Positions 1 through 8,640 are shown, numbered from the stretch's first letter. The stretch: DNA of 64,000 nucleotides from Diaminobutyricimonas aerilata (GCF_002797715.1 NZ_PGFF01000001.1:3371304-3435303), one strand, 5' to 3'. Numbers and translations are program-made. The notes: a model not told the origin generated them from the sequence alone.

Positions 1-238
1 CGTCGTCGAGGATCTGCTGATCCTCGGTCGACAGCTCGACATCCGGACCCTCGGCCTGGATCAGGTCGTCGGCCGACTGCACGTCGGCCGTGTCGCCGTC
101 TTCCGACGCCTGCTCGGCGGAGGGCTGGCCGGGGGCGGCGGCGTCCGACGCCGCCGCCTCCGGGCGAACCTCTCCGGTCTCGGGATCGATGCGGCGCTTG
201 TCGCGCACGACCGGTTCCTCGTTCTCTTCGGGGTTCAT
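1..238 (-). CDS. grpE: GrpE nucleotide exchange factor (N-terminal part, runs off the window)
   Basis: The frame opens with ATG at 238 (MNPEENEEPVV...) and stays open to the window edge, so only the first ~79 residues are seen. This stretch is the acidic, low-complexity N-terminal tail typical of actinobacterial GrpE, rich in Glu, Asp and Ala. The recognisable coiled coil and beta domain lie outside the window. The call therefore rests mainly on position: 13 bp downstream of dnaK on the same strand, the usual dnaK-grpE-dnaJ(-hspR) order. GrpE would release ADP from DnaK in the cytoplasm. It is presumably co-transcribed with dnaK from the HAIR-controlled promoter. Confidence 0.85.
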   Translation of the reverse strand, partial: MNPEENEEPVVRDKRRIDPETGEVRPEAAASDAAAPGQPSAEQASEDGDTADVQSADDLIQAEGPDVELSTEDQQILDD

Positions 239-251
239 GTCCACCATCTCG

Positions 252-2117
252 TTACTTCTTGTCGGTCTCGTCGTCGACGACCTCGGCGTCGACGATGTCC
301 TCGTCGTCGTTCGACGCGGTCGGCTGCTCGGCGTTCGGCTGTTCGCCGCCGCCGGCCGGGGCACCCGCGTCCTGCGAGTAGAGCGCCTGCCCGAGCTTGG
401 TCTGGCTCTCGTTGAGCTTGTCGAACGCGGTCTTCACGGCCGCGTCGTCGTCACCCGAGAGGGCCGTCTTCAGCGCGTCCACGTCGCCCTGCACGTCGCT
501 CTTCACGTCGGCGGGGAGCTTCTCGTCGTTCTCCTTGATGAGCTTCTCGATCGAGTAGACGAGCTGCTCGGCGTTGTTGCGCACCTCGGCGGCCTCGCGA
601 CGCGCCTTGTCCTCTGCTGCGTGCTCCTCGGCCTCGCGCACCATGCGCTCGATGTCGTCCTTCGGCAGCGACGAGCCGCCGGTGATCGTCATCGACTGCT
701 CCTTGCCGGTGCCCTTGTCCTTCGCCGAGACGTGCACGATGCCGTTCGCGTCGATGTCGAAGGTGACCTCGATCTGCGGGATGCCGCGCGGTGCCGGCGC
801 GATGCCGGTGAGCTCGAACGTGCCGAGGTTCTTGTTGTCGCGGGTGAACTCGCGCTCGCCCTGGAACACCTGGATCGCGACCGACGGCTGGTTGTCGTCG
901 GCGGTCGTGAAGGTCTCGCTGCGCTTCGTGGGGATCGCGGTGTTGCGCTCGATGAGCTTCGTCATGATGCCGCCCTTGGTCTCGATGCCGAGGCTCAGGG
1001 GGGTCACGTCGATGAGCAGCACGTCCTTGCGCTCACCCTTCAGCACGCCGGCCTGGAGGGCCGCGCCGACGGCGACGACCTCATCCGGGTTGACGCCCTT
1101 GTTCGGGTCCTTGCCGCCGGTGAGCTTCTTCACGAGCTCGGTCACGGCGGGCATGCGGGTCGAGCCGCCGACGAGCACGACGTGCGCGATGTCGTTCACC
1201 GAGATGCCGGCCTCGCGGATGACGTCGTCGAACGGCTTGCGGGTGCGCTCGAGCAGGTCGGAGGTCATCTGCTCGAACTGCGCGCGGCTGAGGGTCTCGT
1301 CGAGGTTCGCCGGGCCGTTCTCGGTGAGCGAGAGGTACGGCAGCTGGATGCTCGTCGAGGTCGAGGAGCTGAGCTCCTTCTTCGCCTGCTCGGCGGCCTC
1401 CTTGAGGCGCTGCTTCGCGATCTTGTCGTTCGAGACGTCGACGCCGGTCGAGTCCTTGAAGCGCTTGATGAGGTGGTCGACGACGCGCTGGTCCCAGTCG
1501 TCACCACCGAGGCGGTTGTCACCGGCGGTCGCCCGCACCTGGATGGTCGAGAAGTCGTCGTCCTTGCCCACCTCGAGCAGGGAGACGTCGAAGGTTCCGC
1601 CACCGAGGTCGAAGACGAGGATGAGCTCGTCCTCCTTGCCGCGGTCGAGCCCGTAGGCGAGCGCAGCGGCGGTCGGCTCGTTGATGATGCGCAGCACGTT
1701 GAGGCCGGCGATCTCACCGGCGTCCTTCGTGGCCTGACGCTCGGCGTCGTTGAAGTATGCGGGAACGGTGATGACGGCATCCGTCACCGGCTCGCCGAGG
1801 TACTGCTCGGCGTCGCGCTTGAGCTTGCCGAGGATGCGGGCCGAGATCTCCTGCGGCGTGTACTGCTTGCCGTCGATCTCCTGCTTCCAACCGGTGCCCA
1901 TGTGGCGCTTGACCGACGCGATGGTGCGGTCGACGTTGGTGACGGCCTGGCGCTTCGCGGTCTCTCCGACGAGCACCTCGCCGTCCTTGGTGAAGGCGAC
2001 GACCGACGGGGTCGTGCGGAAGCCTTCGGCGTTCGCGATGACGGTGGGTTCGCCGCCCTCGAGTACCGCGACCACGGAGTTGGTGGTTCCGAGGTCGATG
2101 CCTACTGCTCGAGCCAT
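252..2117 (-). CDS. dnaK: Chaperone DnaK (Hsp70)
   Basis: This is a complete 621-residue Hsp70. The ATPase domain opens with [14 protein letters not shown], contains the phosphate-binding DLGGGTFD and the VGGSTRMP motif, and is followed by a substrate-binding domain ([22 protein letters not shown]-type strands) and an acidic C-terminal tail. I chose ATG 2117 because the protein then begins at the conserved [10 protein letters not shown] and has a good Shine-Dalgarno (AGGAG, about 10 nt upstream). A longer frame starting at 2186 would add 23 unconserved residues that overlap the promoter. It folds nascent and heat-damaged proteins in the cytoplasm with GrpE and DnaJ. Regulation is inferred to be by HspR through the two HAIR-like sites upstream. 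Confidence 0.98.
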   Translation of the reverse strand: MARAVGIDLGTTNSVVAVLEGGEPTVIANAEGFRTTPSVVAFTKDGEVLVGETAKRQAVTNVDRTIASVKRHMGTGWKQEIDGKQYTPQEISARILGKLKRDAEQYLGEPVTDAVITVPAYFNDAERQATKDAGEIAGLNVLRIINEPTAAALAYGLDRGKEDELILVFDLGGGTFDVSLLEVGKDDDFSTIQVRATAGDNRLGGDDWDQRVVDHLIKRFKDSTGVDVSNDKIAKQRLKEAAEQAKKELSSSTSTSIQLPYLSLTENGPANLDETLSRAQFEQMTSDLLERTRKPFDDVIREAGISVNDIAHVVLVGGSTRMPAVTELVKKLTGGKDPNKGVNPDEVVAVGAALQAGVLKGERKDVLLIDVTPLSLGIETKGGIMTKLIERNTAIPTKRSETFTTADDNQPSVAIQVFQGEREFTRDNKNLGTFELTGIAPAPRGIPQIEVTFDIDANGIVHVSAKDKGTGKEQSMTITGGSSLPKDDIERMVREAEEHAAEDKARREAAEVRNNAEQLVYSIEKLIKENDEKLPADVKSDVQGDVDALKTALSGDDDAAVKTAFDKLNESQTKLGQALYSQDAGAPAGGGEQPNAEQPTASNDDEDIVDAEVVDDETDKK

Positions 2118-2157
2118 GTGGTATTCGCTCCTAACGAAGTTGAGTCTGTCGGTAGCA

Positions 2158-2186
2158 AGTTTGCTACGGGGCTCAGCTTGCGTCAA
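2158..2186 (-). promoter_or_regulatory. dnaK promoter (-35 TTGACG, 17 bp, -10 CAAACT)
   Basis: On the minus strand TTGACG (2186-2181) and CAAACT (2163-2158) are separated by 17 bp and end about 40 nt before the dnaK ATG. The -35 lies inside the proximal HAIR-like element, which fits repression by HspR. A perfect 16-bp palindrome (GTAGCAAGTTTGCTAC, 2152-2167) straddles the -10 and could be a second operator or a 5'-UTR hairpin. Seen by eye only; the start point is not known. Confidence 0.5.
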
Positions 2187-2222
2187 GTCGACTCAGCGAA
2201 ACCTGAGCCGCCTCGACTCAGC
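2177..2222 (-). promoter_or_regulatory. Two HAIR-like HspR operators in tandem
   Basis: The HAIR consensus is CTTGAGT-N7-ACTCAAG. Read on the + strand, 2177-2197 is CTTGCGT-N7-ACTCAGC (11 of 14 fixed bases) and 2202-2222 is CCTGAGC-N7-ACTCAGC (10 of 14). The two sites are spaced 25 bp centre to centre, roughly two and a half helical turns. Both lie upstream of dnaK and the first covers the -35. HspR itself is outside the window; it usually ends the dnaK-grpE-dnaJ operon. Confidence 0.65.
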
Positions 2223-2270
2223 TTCCGTCCATGTTCGCGATGCTACGAGCATCCGGTCTCGGGCCAACTA

Positions 2271-2284
2271 ATGTGTATATTCAT
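2271..2284 (+). promoter_or_regulatory. Putative operator of the mannan regulator (site 1)
   Basis: ATGTGTATATTCAT lies 33 bp before the start of the regulator at 2317. The surrounding 16 bp (2270-2285) are a 12-of-16 palindrome. The same AT-rich motif recurs at 10014-10027 (11 of 14 bases shared) and, inverted, at 10054-10067, between the two mannanase transcripts. It stands out strongly from the GC-rich background. Inferred to be the autoregulatory binding site of the GntR/LacI-type protein. Confidence 0.55.
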
Positions 2285-2316
2285 TCGGCTCGAATCCGAC
2301 GAGCGAGAGGGAGCGG

Positions 2317-3414
2317 ATGCTGTACAAGCATGTGCACGAGACGTTGCGGCAGGAGATCCGCGACGGCGTGCACCCGGTGGGCGAGCGGCTCCCCTCCGAG
2401 GCGGAACTCACGTCCCGCTTCGCGGTGAGCAGCATCACCCTGCGTCGCGCGCTCGACCTTCTGCGCACGGAGGGCTACGTCATCCGGCGCCCCCGGCTCG
2501 GGACCGTCGTGGTGAGCACCGACCCGGTGACCGCGACCGAGACCCCGGAGACGGGGCAGCTGCTCATCGGCTGCGTCATCACGAACTTCGACGAGACGTT
2601 CGGCTCCCGGGTGCTCGAGGGGTTGCTCGACGACGCCGCATCCGATGCGAACCTCGTGCTCAAGCGCTCGCGCGGCAGCGCCGAGATCGAGAACGAGCAT
2701 GTGCGCACGCTGGTGCAGGCCGGCGTGCACGGGCTCATCGTGCTGCCGAGCTCCACTGAGTTCATCCCGCCCGCCGTGCTCGAGCTCGTCACCCAGCAGT
2801 TCCCGGTCGTCGTGCTCGACCGCCGGTACGAGGGCGTGCCGCTCTCGGCGGTGCACTCCGACAACTTCGGCGGCGCCAAGCTCGCGACCGAACACCTCTT
2901 CGAGCTCGGTCATCGCCGGGTGGGCTTCGTCGCCTCCGACATCCACCTGACCACGACCGACGACCGCCGCAACGGGTGGGTGCACGCCCACGCGGCCGCT
3001 CACATCCCGCTGCCGCATGGGGCGGAGTACCGCGCCGTCGAGTCCACCGTGCCCGGTCGCGACGTGCCGCCGGAGGAGGACATCGAGCGGTTGAAGGAGT
3101 TCGTCGCCTCCGACCCCGACACGACCGCCTACGTCGCCGCGGAGTACAACATCGCCGTGATGCTGCGCGAGGCGTGCCGCCGGCTCGGCCGCGACGTGCC
3201 CGGCGACGTGTCGATCGTGTGCTTCGACCATCCGGATGCCGTGTTCGATCGCGGGCTCTTCCGCTTCACCCACGTCGCCCAGGACCAGTACGGCATGGGC
3301 GCGCACGCCCTGCGCCAGGTGCGGGTGCAGATCGCCGACCGCGGCGCGATCCGCAAGGACGTGCTGTCGACCACGCTCGTGCGCGGCGCCTCCGCCGCCG
3401 CCCCCCGCGCCTGA
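2317..3414 (+). CDS. GntR-HTH / LacI-sensor hybrid transcription regulator (AraR-like) of the mannan locus
   Basis: The protein is 365 residues. Residues 1-66 form a GntR-type winged helix (YKHVHETLRQEI..., LPSEAELTSRFAVSS, LRTEGYVIRRPRLGT). Residues ~80-360 form a periplasmic-binding-like sugar sensor of the LacI/GalR type (LFELGHRRVGFV, CFDHPDAVFDRG). This combination is that of AraR-like repressors. ATG 2317 has a good ribosome site (GAGAGGGAG). The gene is divergent from dnaK but belongs functionally with the downstream GH76/GH125/ABC genes. Its upstream motif is repeated in their promoter region. Likely effector: a manno-oligosaccharide or mannose derivative (inference). Confidence 0.88.
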   Translation: MLYKHVHETLRQEIRDGVHPVGERLPSEAELTSRFAVSSITLRRALDLLRTEGYVIRRPRLGTVVVSTDPVTATETPETGQLLIGCVITNFDETFGSRVLEGLLDDAASDANLVLKRSRGSAEIENEHVRTLVQAGVHGLIVLPSSTEFIPPAVLELVTQQFPVVVLDRRYEGVPLSAVHSDNFGGAKLATEHLFELGHRRVGFVASDIHLTTTDDRRNGWVHAHAAAHIPLPHGAEYRAVESTVPGRDVPPEEDIERLKEFVASDPDTTAYVAAEYNIAVMLREACRRLGRDVPGDVSIVCFDHPDAVFDRGLFRFTHVAQDQYGMGAHALRQVRVQIADRGAIRKDVLSTTLVRGASAAAPRA

Positions 3415-3465
3415 CGGCGCCCGCGCGGCTGACCCCGGCTGCGCCGCCGTCCCCCGAGCCCTCGT

Positions 3466-3484
3466 CCCTGAGCACGTCGAAGGG
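3466..3484. repeat. Dispersed CCCTGAGC-type palindromic repeat
   Basis: This is a degenerate copy (CCCTGAGCACGTCGAAGGG) of a short imperfect palindrome found in several intergenic gaps of this window (4273, 11652, 43339). It directly abuts the first of the larger palindromic elements. No function is evident. Confidence 0.6.
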
Positions 3485-3488
3485 CCGC

Positions 3489-3556
3489 CGAGCGTGCCTT
3501 CATCCGACGTTTCGACACCTCTCCGCCCCCCGAAACGTCGGATCGAGGCACGTTCG
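3489..3556. repeat. Long imperfect palindrome (intergenic element, copy 1, divergent)
   Basis: The left arm 3489-3514 begins CGAGCGTGCC and ends CGACGTTTCG. The right arm 3531-3556 begins CGAAACGTCG and ends GGCACGTTCG. The arms pair almost completely around a ~16-nt loop. It resembles the two 72-bp elements at 3569 and 4178 at its outer ends but has a different centre. Together with the 3569 copy it fills most of the 340-bp gap between the regulator and the gene at 3755. Confidence 0.7.
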
Positions 3557-3568
3557 ACGGGGAAGACC

Positions 3569-3640
3569 GCCGAGCGTGCCCGTTCCGGACGCGGAAGGGC
3601 CGGAATCGACGGAAATCGGTCCGCAACGGGCACGGTCGGC
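3569..3640. repeat. 72-bp palindromic intergenic element (copy 2)
   Basis: The left end is GCCGAGCGTGCCCGTT and the right end is AACGGGCACGGTCGGC, an inverted repeat of 16 bp with one mismatch. The total length is 72 bp. An element of exactly the same length with the same ends lies at 4178-4249. Short palindromes like this could act as terminators, REP-like elements or non-autonomous mobile units; the sequence alone does not decide. Confidence 0.75.
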
Positions 3641-3754
3641 GATGCGAGCCGAGTCTGAGGGTGGATCGCGGAGTGGTGGTGACGGGGTCCGCGGTCGCGA
3701 TTGTCGCTCCGCGGGAGGACGCGCGCCGGGCATCCGCACGAATAACGTCGGGCG

Positions 3755-4138
3755 ATGGACTACGACACCGCGACGCAGATCTGGTTCTGGGCCCTCGTGA
3801 TGGTCGCGCCCATCGTCGTCGCCGGGGCCGCCGTGATCGTCGGGAAGCGCGGCGCACTCCCGCGGGCGCGGATGCTGCACTTCGCGGGCGGGGTCGTCGC
3901 CGCCATCCTGCTCGCGATCGTTGGGCCGTGGATCGCGCACGCGCTCAACCCGCCGCCGTACGATCCCGCCTTCGCCGGCGGTCGCGGACTCGACCTCCGC
4001 GGGTTCAGCGACGTGATCGGGGCGTGGGCGGGCGCCGCGCTCACCTTCGCGGTGACCGTCGTGGCCGCGGCCGCCTTCGCCCTGCAGGCGGCGCTGCGCA
4101 CCCGGCGCCTGCGGCGCGCGGTCGACGCGGAGGGCTGA
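3755..4138 (+). CDS. Small membrane protein of unknown function
   Basis: A 127-residue protein with three evident hydrophobic segments (about residues 9-28, 42-62 and 90-112) and an Arg-rich C-terminal tail. I do not recognise a family. ATG 3755 is preceded by TAACGT and six bases, the leaderless layout seen at many genes here, and has no Shine-Dalgarno. It sits between the mannan regulator and the mannan operon, with its own palindromic repeats on both sides, so a role in mannan use is possible but unsupported. Confidence 0.6.
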   Translation: MDYDTATQIWFWALVMVAPIVVAGAAVIVGKRGALPRARMLHFAGGVVAAILLAIVGPWIAHALNPPPYDPAFAGGRGLDLRGFSDVIGAWAGAALTFAVTVVAAAAFALQAALRTRRLRRAVDAEG

Positions 4139-4177
4139 GCGGGCTCGCGCGCGCCGGCCGGGTGTCGACGCGGCAAC

Positions 4178-4249
4178 GCCGAACGTGCCCGTTGGCGACG
4201 TTTTCAGCCCCGAATCGGGCCGGATGTGTCGCGAACGGGCACGCTCGGC
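4178..4249. repeat. 72-bp palindromic intergenic element (copy 3)
   Basis: Left end GCCGAACGTGCCCGTT, right end AACGGGCACGCTCGGC (one mismatch to perfect inversion), total 72 bp. Length and ends match the copy at 3569-3640, while the central ~40 bp differ. It lies in the gap between two convergent genes. Confidence 0.75.
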
Positions 4250-4272
4250 GGATGAGGTCGTACGGGGTCGGG

Positions 4273-4334
4273 CCCTTCGACAGGCTCAGGGACCGAAGCC
4301 GCTCAGGGACCGGGGCCGCTCAGGGACCGGGGCC
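4273..4334. repeat. Dispersed CTTCGACAGGCTCAGGG repeat with short tandem copies
   Basis: CCCTTCGACAGGCTCAGGG is followed by two tandem GCTCAGGGACCGGGGCC-like units. The same core recurs at 11652-11722 and 43339-43398. It is located just downstream of the mannan operon stop and could help terminate that transcript. Confidence 0.7.
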
Positions 4335-4356
4335 GCTTCGGCCCACCCACGGCGGG

Positions 4357-5421
4357 TCAGGCGGAGCGCTGCGCCTCGAGGGTCGCGCGCAGCTCTGTCG
4401 CCATCACGGCGCTGAGCATCGTCGAGTAGGCGATCTTGCCCGACTCCACCTGCGACCAGTCGTTGCCCGGACGCAGCACGCCGTCGCGCTCCGCGTTGCG
4501 CCACAGCGCATCCGTGCTGGACTCGACGAACGACTCGAGCTCCGCCCGCTCGGCGCCGTCGAGGAACGGCAGCAGCACACCCAGATAGCGGTAGAACACT
4601 CCCTTGAACAGGCCCTCGTCGCCGCCGTCGCCCTCGCGGGTGAACACCGTGCCGTCGCCGAGCTCGCGGATCGCGGTGCGGGCGGTGCGGGCGGCGACCG
4701 CGATGAGGTCGCCGCCCACCCCCTCCCGATGCAGCTCGACCGCGGCCCCGATGTACAGGCCCTGGTTGTAGGTGAAGCGCCAGTGCCGGTCGACCTCGCC
4801 GTCCTGCTCGCGGTTCACGCCGTCCTCGACGAAGCCCGTGTCGGGGTCGACGAGGGTGCGGGTGATCCAGTCGAACGAGCGGCGTGCGTAGTCGAGGTAC
4901 CGCTCCTCGCCCGTCACCCGGTGCAAGCGGGCGCCGAGGATGACGAGCGGTCCGTTCGCGGGCGTGTTCTTGTAGTACAGCTGCTGCTTGCGCCACGCCA
5001 GGCTCTCGCCGAGCTCGTTGTTCCAGCCGAACTCGATCACGTGATCGAAGATCGCCACCGCTTCGCCGAGCCACCGGCCGTCGCCGGTGGCGTCGTGCAG
5101 CCGCAGCGTCGCGAGCGCGAACCACAGCATGTCGTCGAAGTAGTCGTTGAACAGCGAGCCGTCGTTGCGCTCGACGATGTTGTCGTGCGCTTCGATCGCG
5201 CGGTCGATCCATCCCCCGGCGGGGTCGCGCTCGGCGGCGTCGAGTCGGGCGTCCATCAGGTGGGCGAGCCACCAGTAGTTGAACACCTCGTCGTCACCGT
5301 CGTCGAACGGATGCCGGTTGTGCAGCAGCTGCGGGGCGGGCGCCCCGAACAGCGTGTCGATGCTGCGCTGCGAGAGATCGGCGCGCTCCGACCAGAGCGT
5401 GGATGTGGCGGTGAGGGTCAT
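4357..5421 (-). CDS. Glycoside hydrolase family 76 (endo-alpha-1,6-mannanase type), cytoplasmic
   Basis: The protein is 354 residues. It reads as an (alpha/alpha)6-barrel of GH76, with the paired-Asp signature in NDYFDDMLWFALA (about residue 95), the NGPLVILGARL helix and the TYNQGLYIGAAVELHR motif. The paired aspartates are the known nucleophile and acid/base of GH76. There is no signal peptide, so it should act inside the cell on imported manno-oligosaccharides. It is last in the minus-strand operon, starting 2 bp after the binding-protein stop. The secreted GH76 at 10106 would do the outside cleavage. Specificity for alpha-1,6-mannan is family knowledge, not shown here. Confidence 0.88.
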   Translation of the reverse strand: MTLTATSTLWSERADLSQRSIDTLFGAPAPQLLHNRHPFDDGDDEVFNYWWLAHLMDARLDAAERDPAGGWIDRAIEAHDNIVERNDGSLFNDYFDDMLWFALATLRLHDATGDGRWLGEAVAIFDHVIEFGWNNELGESLAWRKQQLYYKNTPANGPLVILGARLHRVTGEERYLDYARRSFDWITRTLVDPDTGFVEDGVNREQDGEVDRHWRFTYNQGLYIGAAVELHREGVGGDLIAVAARTARTAIRELGDGTVFTREGDGGDEGLFKGVFYRYLGVLLPFLDGAERAELESFVESSTDALWRNAERDGVLRPGNDWSQVESGKIAYSTMLSAVMATELRATLEAQRSA

Positions 5422-5423
5422 GC

Positions 5424-6677
5424 CTACCTGTTCTCCTCGAGGATGCGGTTGCCCTGCTGTTCGGCGTCGTCGAGCGCGGTCTGCGCGTCGATCTCACCCG
5501 AGAGGTACTTCTCGAGGGCGGGGATGAGGGCCTTGCCCTCGACGTCGGAGTAGCCGCTCACGCTCGGGCGCACCCGGGCGTATTCGAGCGTCTGGATGAA
5601 GCCGGCGAGGTGCTCGTCCTCGGTGAAGTACGGATCGTTCGCCGCCTCGATGTTGGCGGGGATCCAGCCGGCGATCTTGGCGAAGTTCACGCCGTTCTCG
5701 GGCTGGGTGGCCCACCACTTCATGAACTCCCACGCGCCTTCGGCGTTCTTGGCACCCTGCGGGATGACGAGACCGAAGCCGCCCATGCCCGCGCCCTTGT
5801 CGCCGTTCGGTCCGGCGGGGGGCTGCACGACGCCGTACTCGAGTCCTTCGACCTTGTCGTAGGTCGACAGCTGCCACGGACCGTCGAGGCGCATCGCGGT
5901 GCGACCCTCGGCGAACGCGTCGATGCCGTCGCCGAAGCCCTGCTCGTACACGCCGGCGTCGAGCAGACGCTGCCAGAAGTCGAGCACCTGGAGGCCCTGC
6001 TCGCTGTTGAACTCGACCTTCGTCTCGTCGTCGTTGAGCAGGTCGCCGCCGGCCTGCCACAGGTACATGTTGAACAGGCCCGGGTCGTCGAGCATGAAGC
6101 CGGCGCGCTGCAGCTTGCCGCCCTCGCGCACCGTGAGCGCCTCCGCGGCGGTGAGCAGCTCATCCCACGTGGTGGGGGGCGTCACGCCCGCCTCGGCGAG
6201 GATCTGCTTGTTGTAGTACAGCGAGCGGTTGTCGACCAGCAGCGGCAGGCCGTACAGCTCGCCGTCGACCTCGAGCTCGCCGAGCGCCTCCTGGTAGAAG
6301 GCGTCGAGGTCGACGCTGTCCTCTTCCACGAGCTCGTCGATCGGCTGCAGGGCGCCCTTGGGCGCGTAGAGCGAGGTGTTGTAGCGATCCCACAGCACGA
6401 CGTCGGGCACCTGGCCGCCGGCGATGGCGGTGAGCAGCTTCTCTTCGACGAGCTCCTGGGCGACGTACTTGACGCGGTATTCGTCCTGCGAGTCGTTGAA
6501 CGCGCCGGCCTGCTCGTTGAGCTGTGCGACCTGGTCGCCCGACCAGGATCCCCACATCACCACCTCCTCGCGGCCGTCGGCGGATGCGCCGCCGTCGCCG
6601 GAGGCGCAGGCGGTGAGCCCCACGCCGATCGCGGCGATGCCCGCGATCGTGGTGAGGGTGCGTCGGATGGTCTTCAT
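5424..6677 (-). CDS. ABC transporter solute-binding lipoprotein (sugar, CUT1 type)
   Basis: The protein is 417 residues. A short basic N-terminus, hydrophobic segment and lipobox LTACAS (Cys about residue 24) mark a lipoprotein anchored on the outer face of the membrane. The mature part reads as an extracellular solute-binding protein family 1 (VVMWGSWSGDQ, VPDVVLWDRYN, FGLVIPQGAKN, WEFMKWWATQPE). ATG 6677 with AGGAGAG about 6 nt upstream is preferred to the longer open frame. It delivers sugar to the two permeases encoded just upstream. By neighbourhood the ligand should be manno-oligosaccharides. No ATPase gene is present, so a shared MsiK-like ATPase is inferred. Confidence 0.93.
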   Translation of the reverse strand: MKTIRRTLTTIAGIAAIGVGLTACASGDGGASADGREEVVMWGSWSGDQVAQLNEQAGAFNDSQDEYRVKYVAQELVEEKLLTAIAGGQVPDVVLWDRYNTSLYAPKGALQPIDELVEEDSVDLDAFYQEALGELEVDGELYGLPLLVDNRSLYYNKQILAEAGVTPPTTWDELLTAAEALTVREGGKLQRAGFMLDDPGLFNMYLWQAGGDLLNDDETKVEFNSEQGLQVLDFWQRLLDAGVYEQGFGDGIDAFAEGRTAMRLDGPWQLSTYDKVEGLEYGVVQPPAGPNGDKGAGMGGFGLVIPQGAKNAEGAWEFMKWWATQPENGVNFAKIAGWIPANIEAANDPYFTEDEHLAGFIQTLEYARVRPSVSGYSDVEGKALIPALEKYLSGEIDAQTALDDAEQQGNRILEENR

Positions 6678-6742
6678 CGATCTCTCCTTGCTGTGAACGG
6701 TGGGTAGGGGGTGGAGAAGGGAACGGGGATGCGGGGGCGCGG

Positions 6743-7675
6743 TCACTTGGATCCGACGTGGGCGATGCCCTCGATGATGTAGCGCTGGGCGAAGACGAAC
6801 AGCAGCAGCACGGGCAGGCTCGCGACGATGGTTCCCGCCATGAGCGGTCCGTAGCTCGTCTCGTAGTTGTTGACGAACGCGGCGAGGCCCACCTGCACGG
6901 TCATCATCGACTGGTCGTTGAGCACGATGAGCGGCCAGACGAAGTTGTTCCAGCCGGCCTGGAAGCTCAGGATGGCGAGAACCGCGAGCCCCGCCTTCGC
7001 GAGCGGCAGGTACACCTGGGCGAAGATGCGGAACTCGCTCGCCCCGTCGATGCGGGCCGCCTCGCCGAGCTCGGCGGGCAGCGACTCGAAGAACTGCTTC
7101 ATGAAGAACACCGCGAACGCGCCGGCGGCGCCGGGGATGATGACCGCCCAGTAGGTGTTGATGAAGCCGATGCCGCCCTGGCCGAGCACGTCGTTGCCGC
7201 CCACGAAGGGGAAGTGCCGCAACACGAGGAACGACGGGATCATCGTGACGATGCCGGGGATCATGAGCGACGACACGAACACGGCGAACACCGCGTTGCG
7301 ACCGCGGAACCGCAACCGGGCGAGCGCGTAACCGCCGAGCGAGCCGAAGAACAGGTTGGTGAGCGCACCGCCGACGCTCAGCACCATCGAGTTGAAGAAG
7401 TACCGCCCGAACGGCACCGTCGTGAGGGCGGTGACGTAGTTCTCGAGGGTCGGGGTGCTCGGCAGCAGGTCGAGTGCGCCGCTTAGCACCTCGCCCGCCG
7501 GCTTGAGGGATGTGGCGATCGTCCAGATGAGCGGCGTCACCGTGACGAGGCTCACGAGGATGACGGCGATGTACCAGATGAACCGCAGCGCACCGCGGCG
7601 CTGGCGGGCGCGCTTGCGGGCCGGTGACACGGTCGCGGATGCGCGGGGCTGGGTTTTGGTGGCGATGGCGGTCAT
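6743..7675 (-). CDS. Carbohydrate ABC transporter permease (MalG type)
   Basis: 310 residues with about six membrane segments. The EAA loop (LPAELGEAARIDGASEFRIFAQVYLPLAKAG, residues ~185-215) contacts the ATPase. The N-terminus is cytoplasmic and Arg-rich. ATG 7675 overlaps the stop of the preceding permease by 4 bp (ATGA), so the two are translationally coupled. There is a 65-bp gap to the binding protein downstream. Part of the inferred manno-oligosaccharide importer. Confidence 0.93.
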   Translation of the reverse strand: MTAIATKTQPRASATVSPARKRARQRRGALRFIWYIAVILVSLVTVTPLIWTIATSLKPAGEVLSGALDLLPSTPTLENYVTALTTVPFGRYFFNSMVLSVGGALTNLFFGSLGGYALARLRFRGRNAVFAVFVSSLMIPGIVTMIPSFLVLRHFPFVGGNDVLGQGGIGFINTYWAVIIPGAAGAFAVFFMKQFFESLPAELGEAARIDGASEFRIFAQVYLPLAKAGLAVLAILSFQAGWNNFVWPLIVLNDQSMMTVQVGLAAFVNNYETSYGPLMAGTIVASLPVLLLFVFAQRYIIEGIAHVGSK

Positions 7676-8640
7676 GCGCGGCCTCCCCGGTTCGTGATGC
7701 GGGCATTGGCGAGCGAGAAGACGATGATGATCGCGAACAGCACGAACGAGAGCGCGGAGGCGTACCCCATCTCGAGCGAGGCGAAGCCCCGGTTGTAGAT
7801 GTAGTAGACCATCGTGATCGTCGAGTTGCCGGGCCCGCCCTTGGTGAGCACGTAGGCCTGGTCGAAGACCTGGAACGCGCCGATGATGAGCAGCGTGGAG
7901 ACGAGGAACGTCGTGCGCGACAGCGACGGCATCGTCACGAACCGGAACACCTGCCAGCCGTTCGCTCCGTCGAGCCGGGCGGCCTCGTAGAGGTCGGAGG
8001 GCACGCCCTGCAGACCGCCGAGGAAGATCATCATGTTGGCGCCGAACCCGGCCCACACGCTCATGATGACGATCGCGATCATCGCCCACTGCGAGTCGTA
8101 GAGCCACGCCGGTCCGTTGATGCCGAACCACCCGAGCACGACGTTGAGCAGGCCGTACTGCGGGTTGAGCAGCCAGTACCAGATGGTCGCGGTGGCGACC
8201 GTGGACGAGACGACGGGGATGTAGAAGAGGGTGCGGAAGAGCTTCACCGTCTTCGCGCTGCGGTTGAGCAGCAGGGCCGTGCCGAGGGCGACGAGCAGGC
8301 CGAGCGGCACGTAGAGGAGCGTGTACCAGGCCGTGTTGCGCAGGGCGATCCAGAAGAACGGGTCGCTCACGATGCGGTTGTAGTTCTCGCCGCCCACCCA
8401 TTCGGCCTCGCCGACGACGGCGTAGTCGGTGAAGCTGACCACCCCGGCGATTCCGATGGGCAGCAGGGTGAAGAGCACGAAGAGCGCGACGGGCACGAGC
8501 AGGAAGATCCACGCGTTCACGGCCTGCTGCCGCCGCGTGGGGTCGATGCCCCGCGGTCGTCGGACGCGCTTCGGCGCGCGTCCGCGCACGGTCTCCGCCG
8601 CGACGGTCGCCTGCGCCTCGGGGGTCACGAGTGCGGTCAT
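7672..8640 (-). CDS. Carbohydrate ABC transporter permease (MalF type)
   Basis: 322 residues, six membrane segments, EAA loop around residues 215-245 (VPSDLYEAARLDGANGWQVFRFVTMPSL). I take ATG 8640 as start because it overlaps the GH125 stop in an ATGA. The upstream extension in the same frame is a shadow of GH125. It forms the membrane channel with the MalG-type partner. Confidence 0.93.
   Translation of the reverse strand: MTALVTPEAQATVAAETVRGRAPKRVRRPRGIDPTRRQQAVNAWIFLLVPVALFVLFTLLPIGIAGVVSFTDYAVVGEAEWVGGENYNRIVSDPFFWIALRNTAWYTLLYVPLGLLVALGTALLLNRSAKTVKLFRTLFYIPVVSSTVATATIWYWLLNPQYGLLNVVLGWFGINGPAWLYDSQWAMIAIVIMSVWAGFGANMMIFLGGLQGVPSDLYEAARLDGANGWQVFRFVTMPSLSRTTFLVSTLLIIGAFQVFDQAYVLTKGGPGNSTITMVYYIYNRGFASLEMGYASALSFVLFAIIIVFSLANARITNRGGRA

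Noticed and set aside
90-2759. An 889-codon + strand frame opposite grpE/dnaK
   Set aside because: It is antisense to two well-recognised chaperone genes and runs into the regulator gene. The sequence is low-complexity Val/Leu/Arg/Asp typical of antisense translation.
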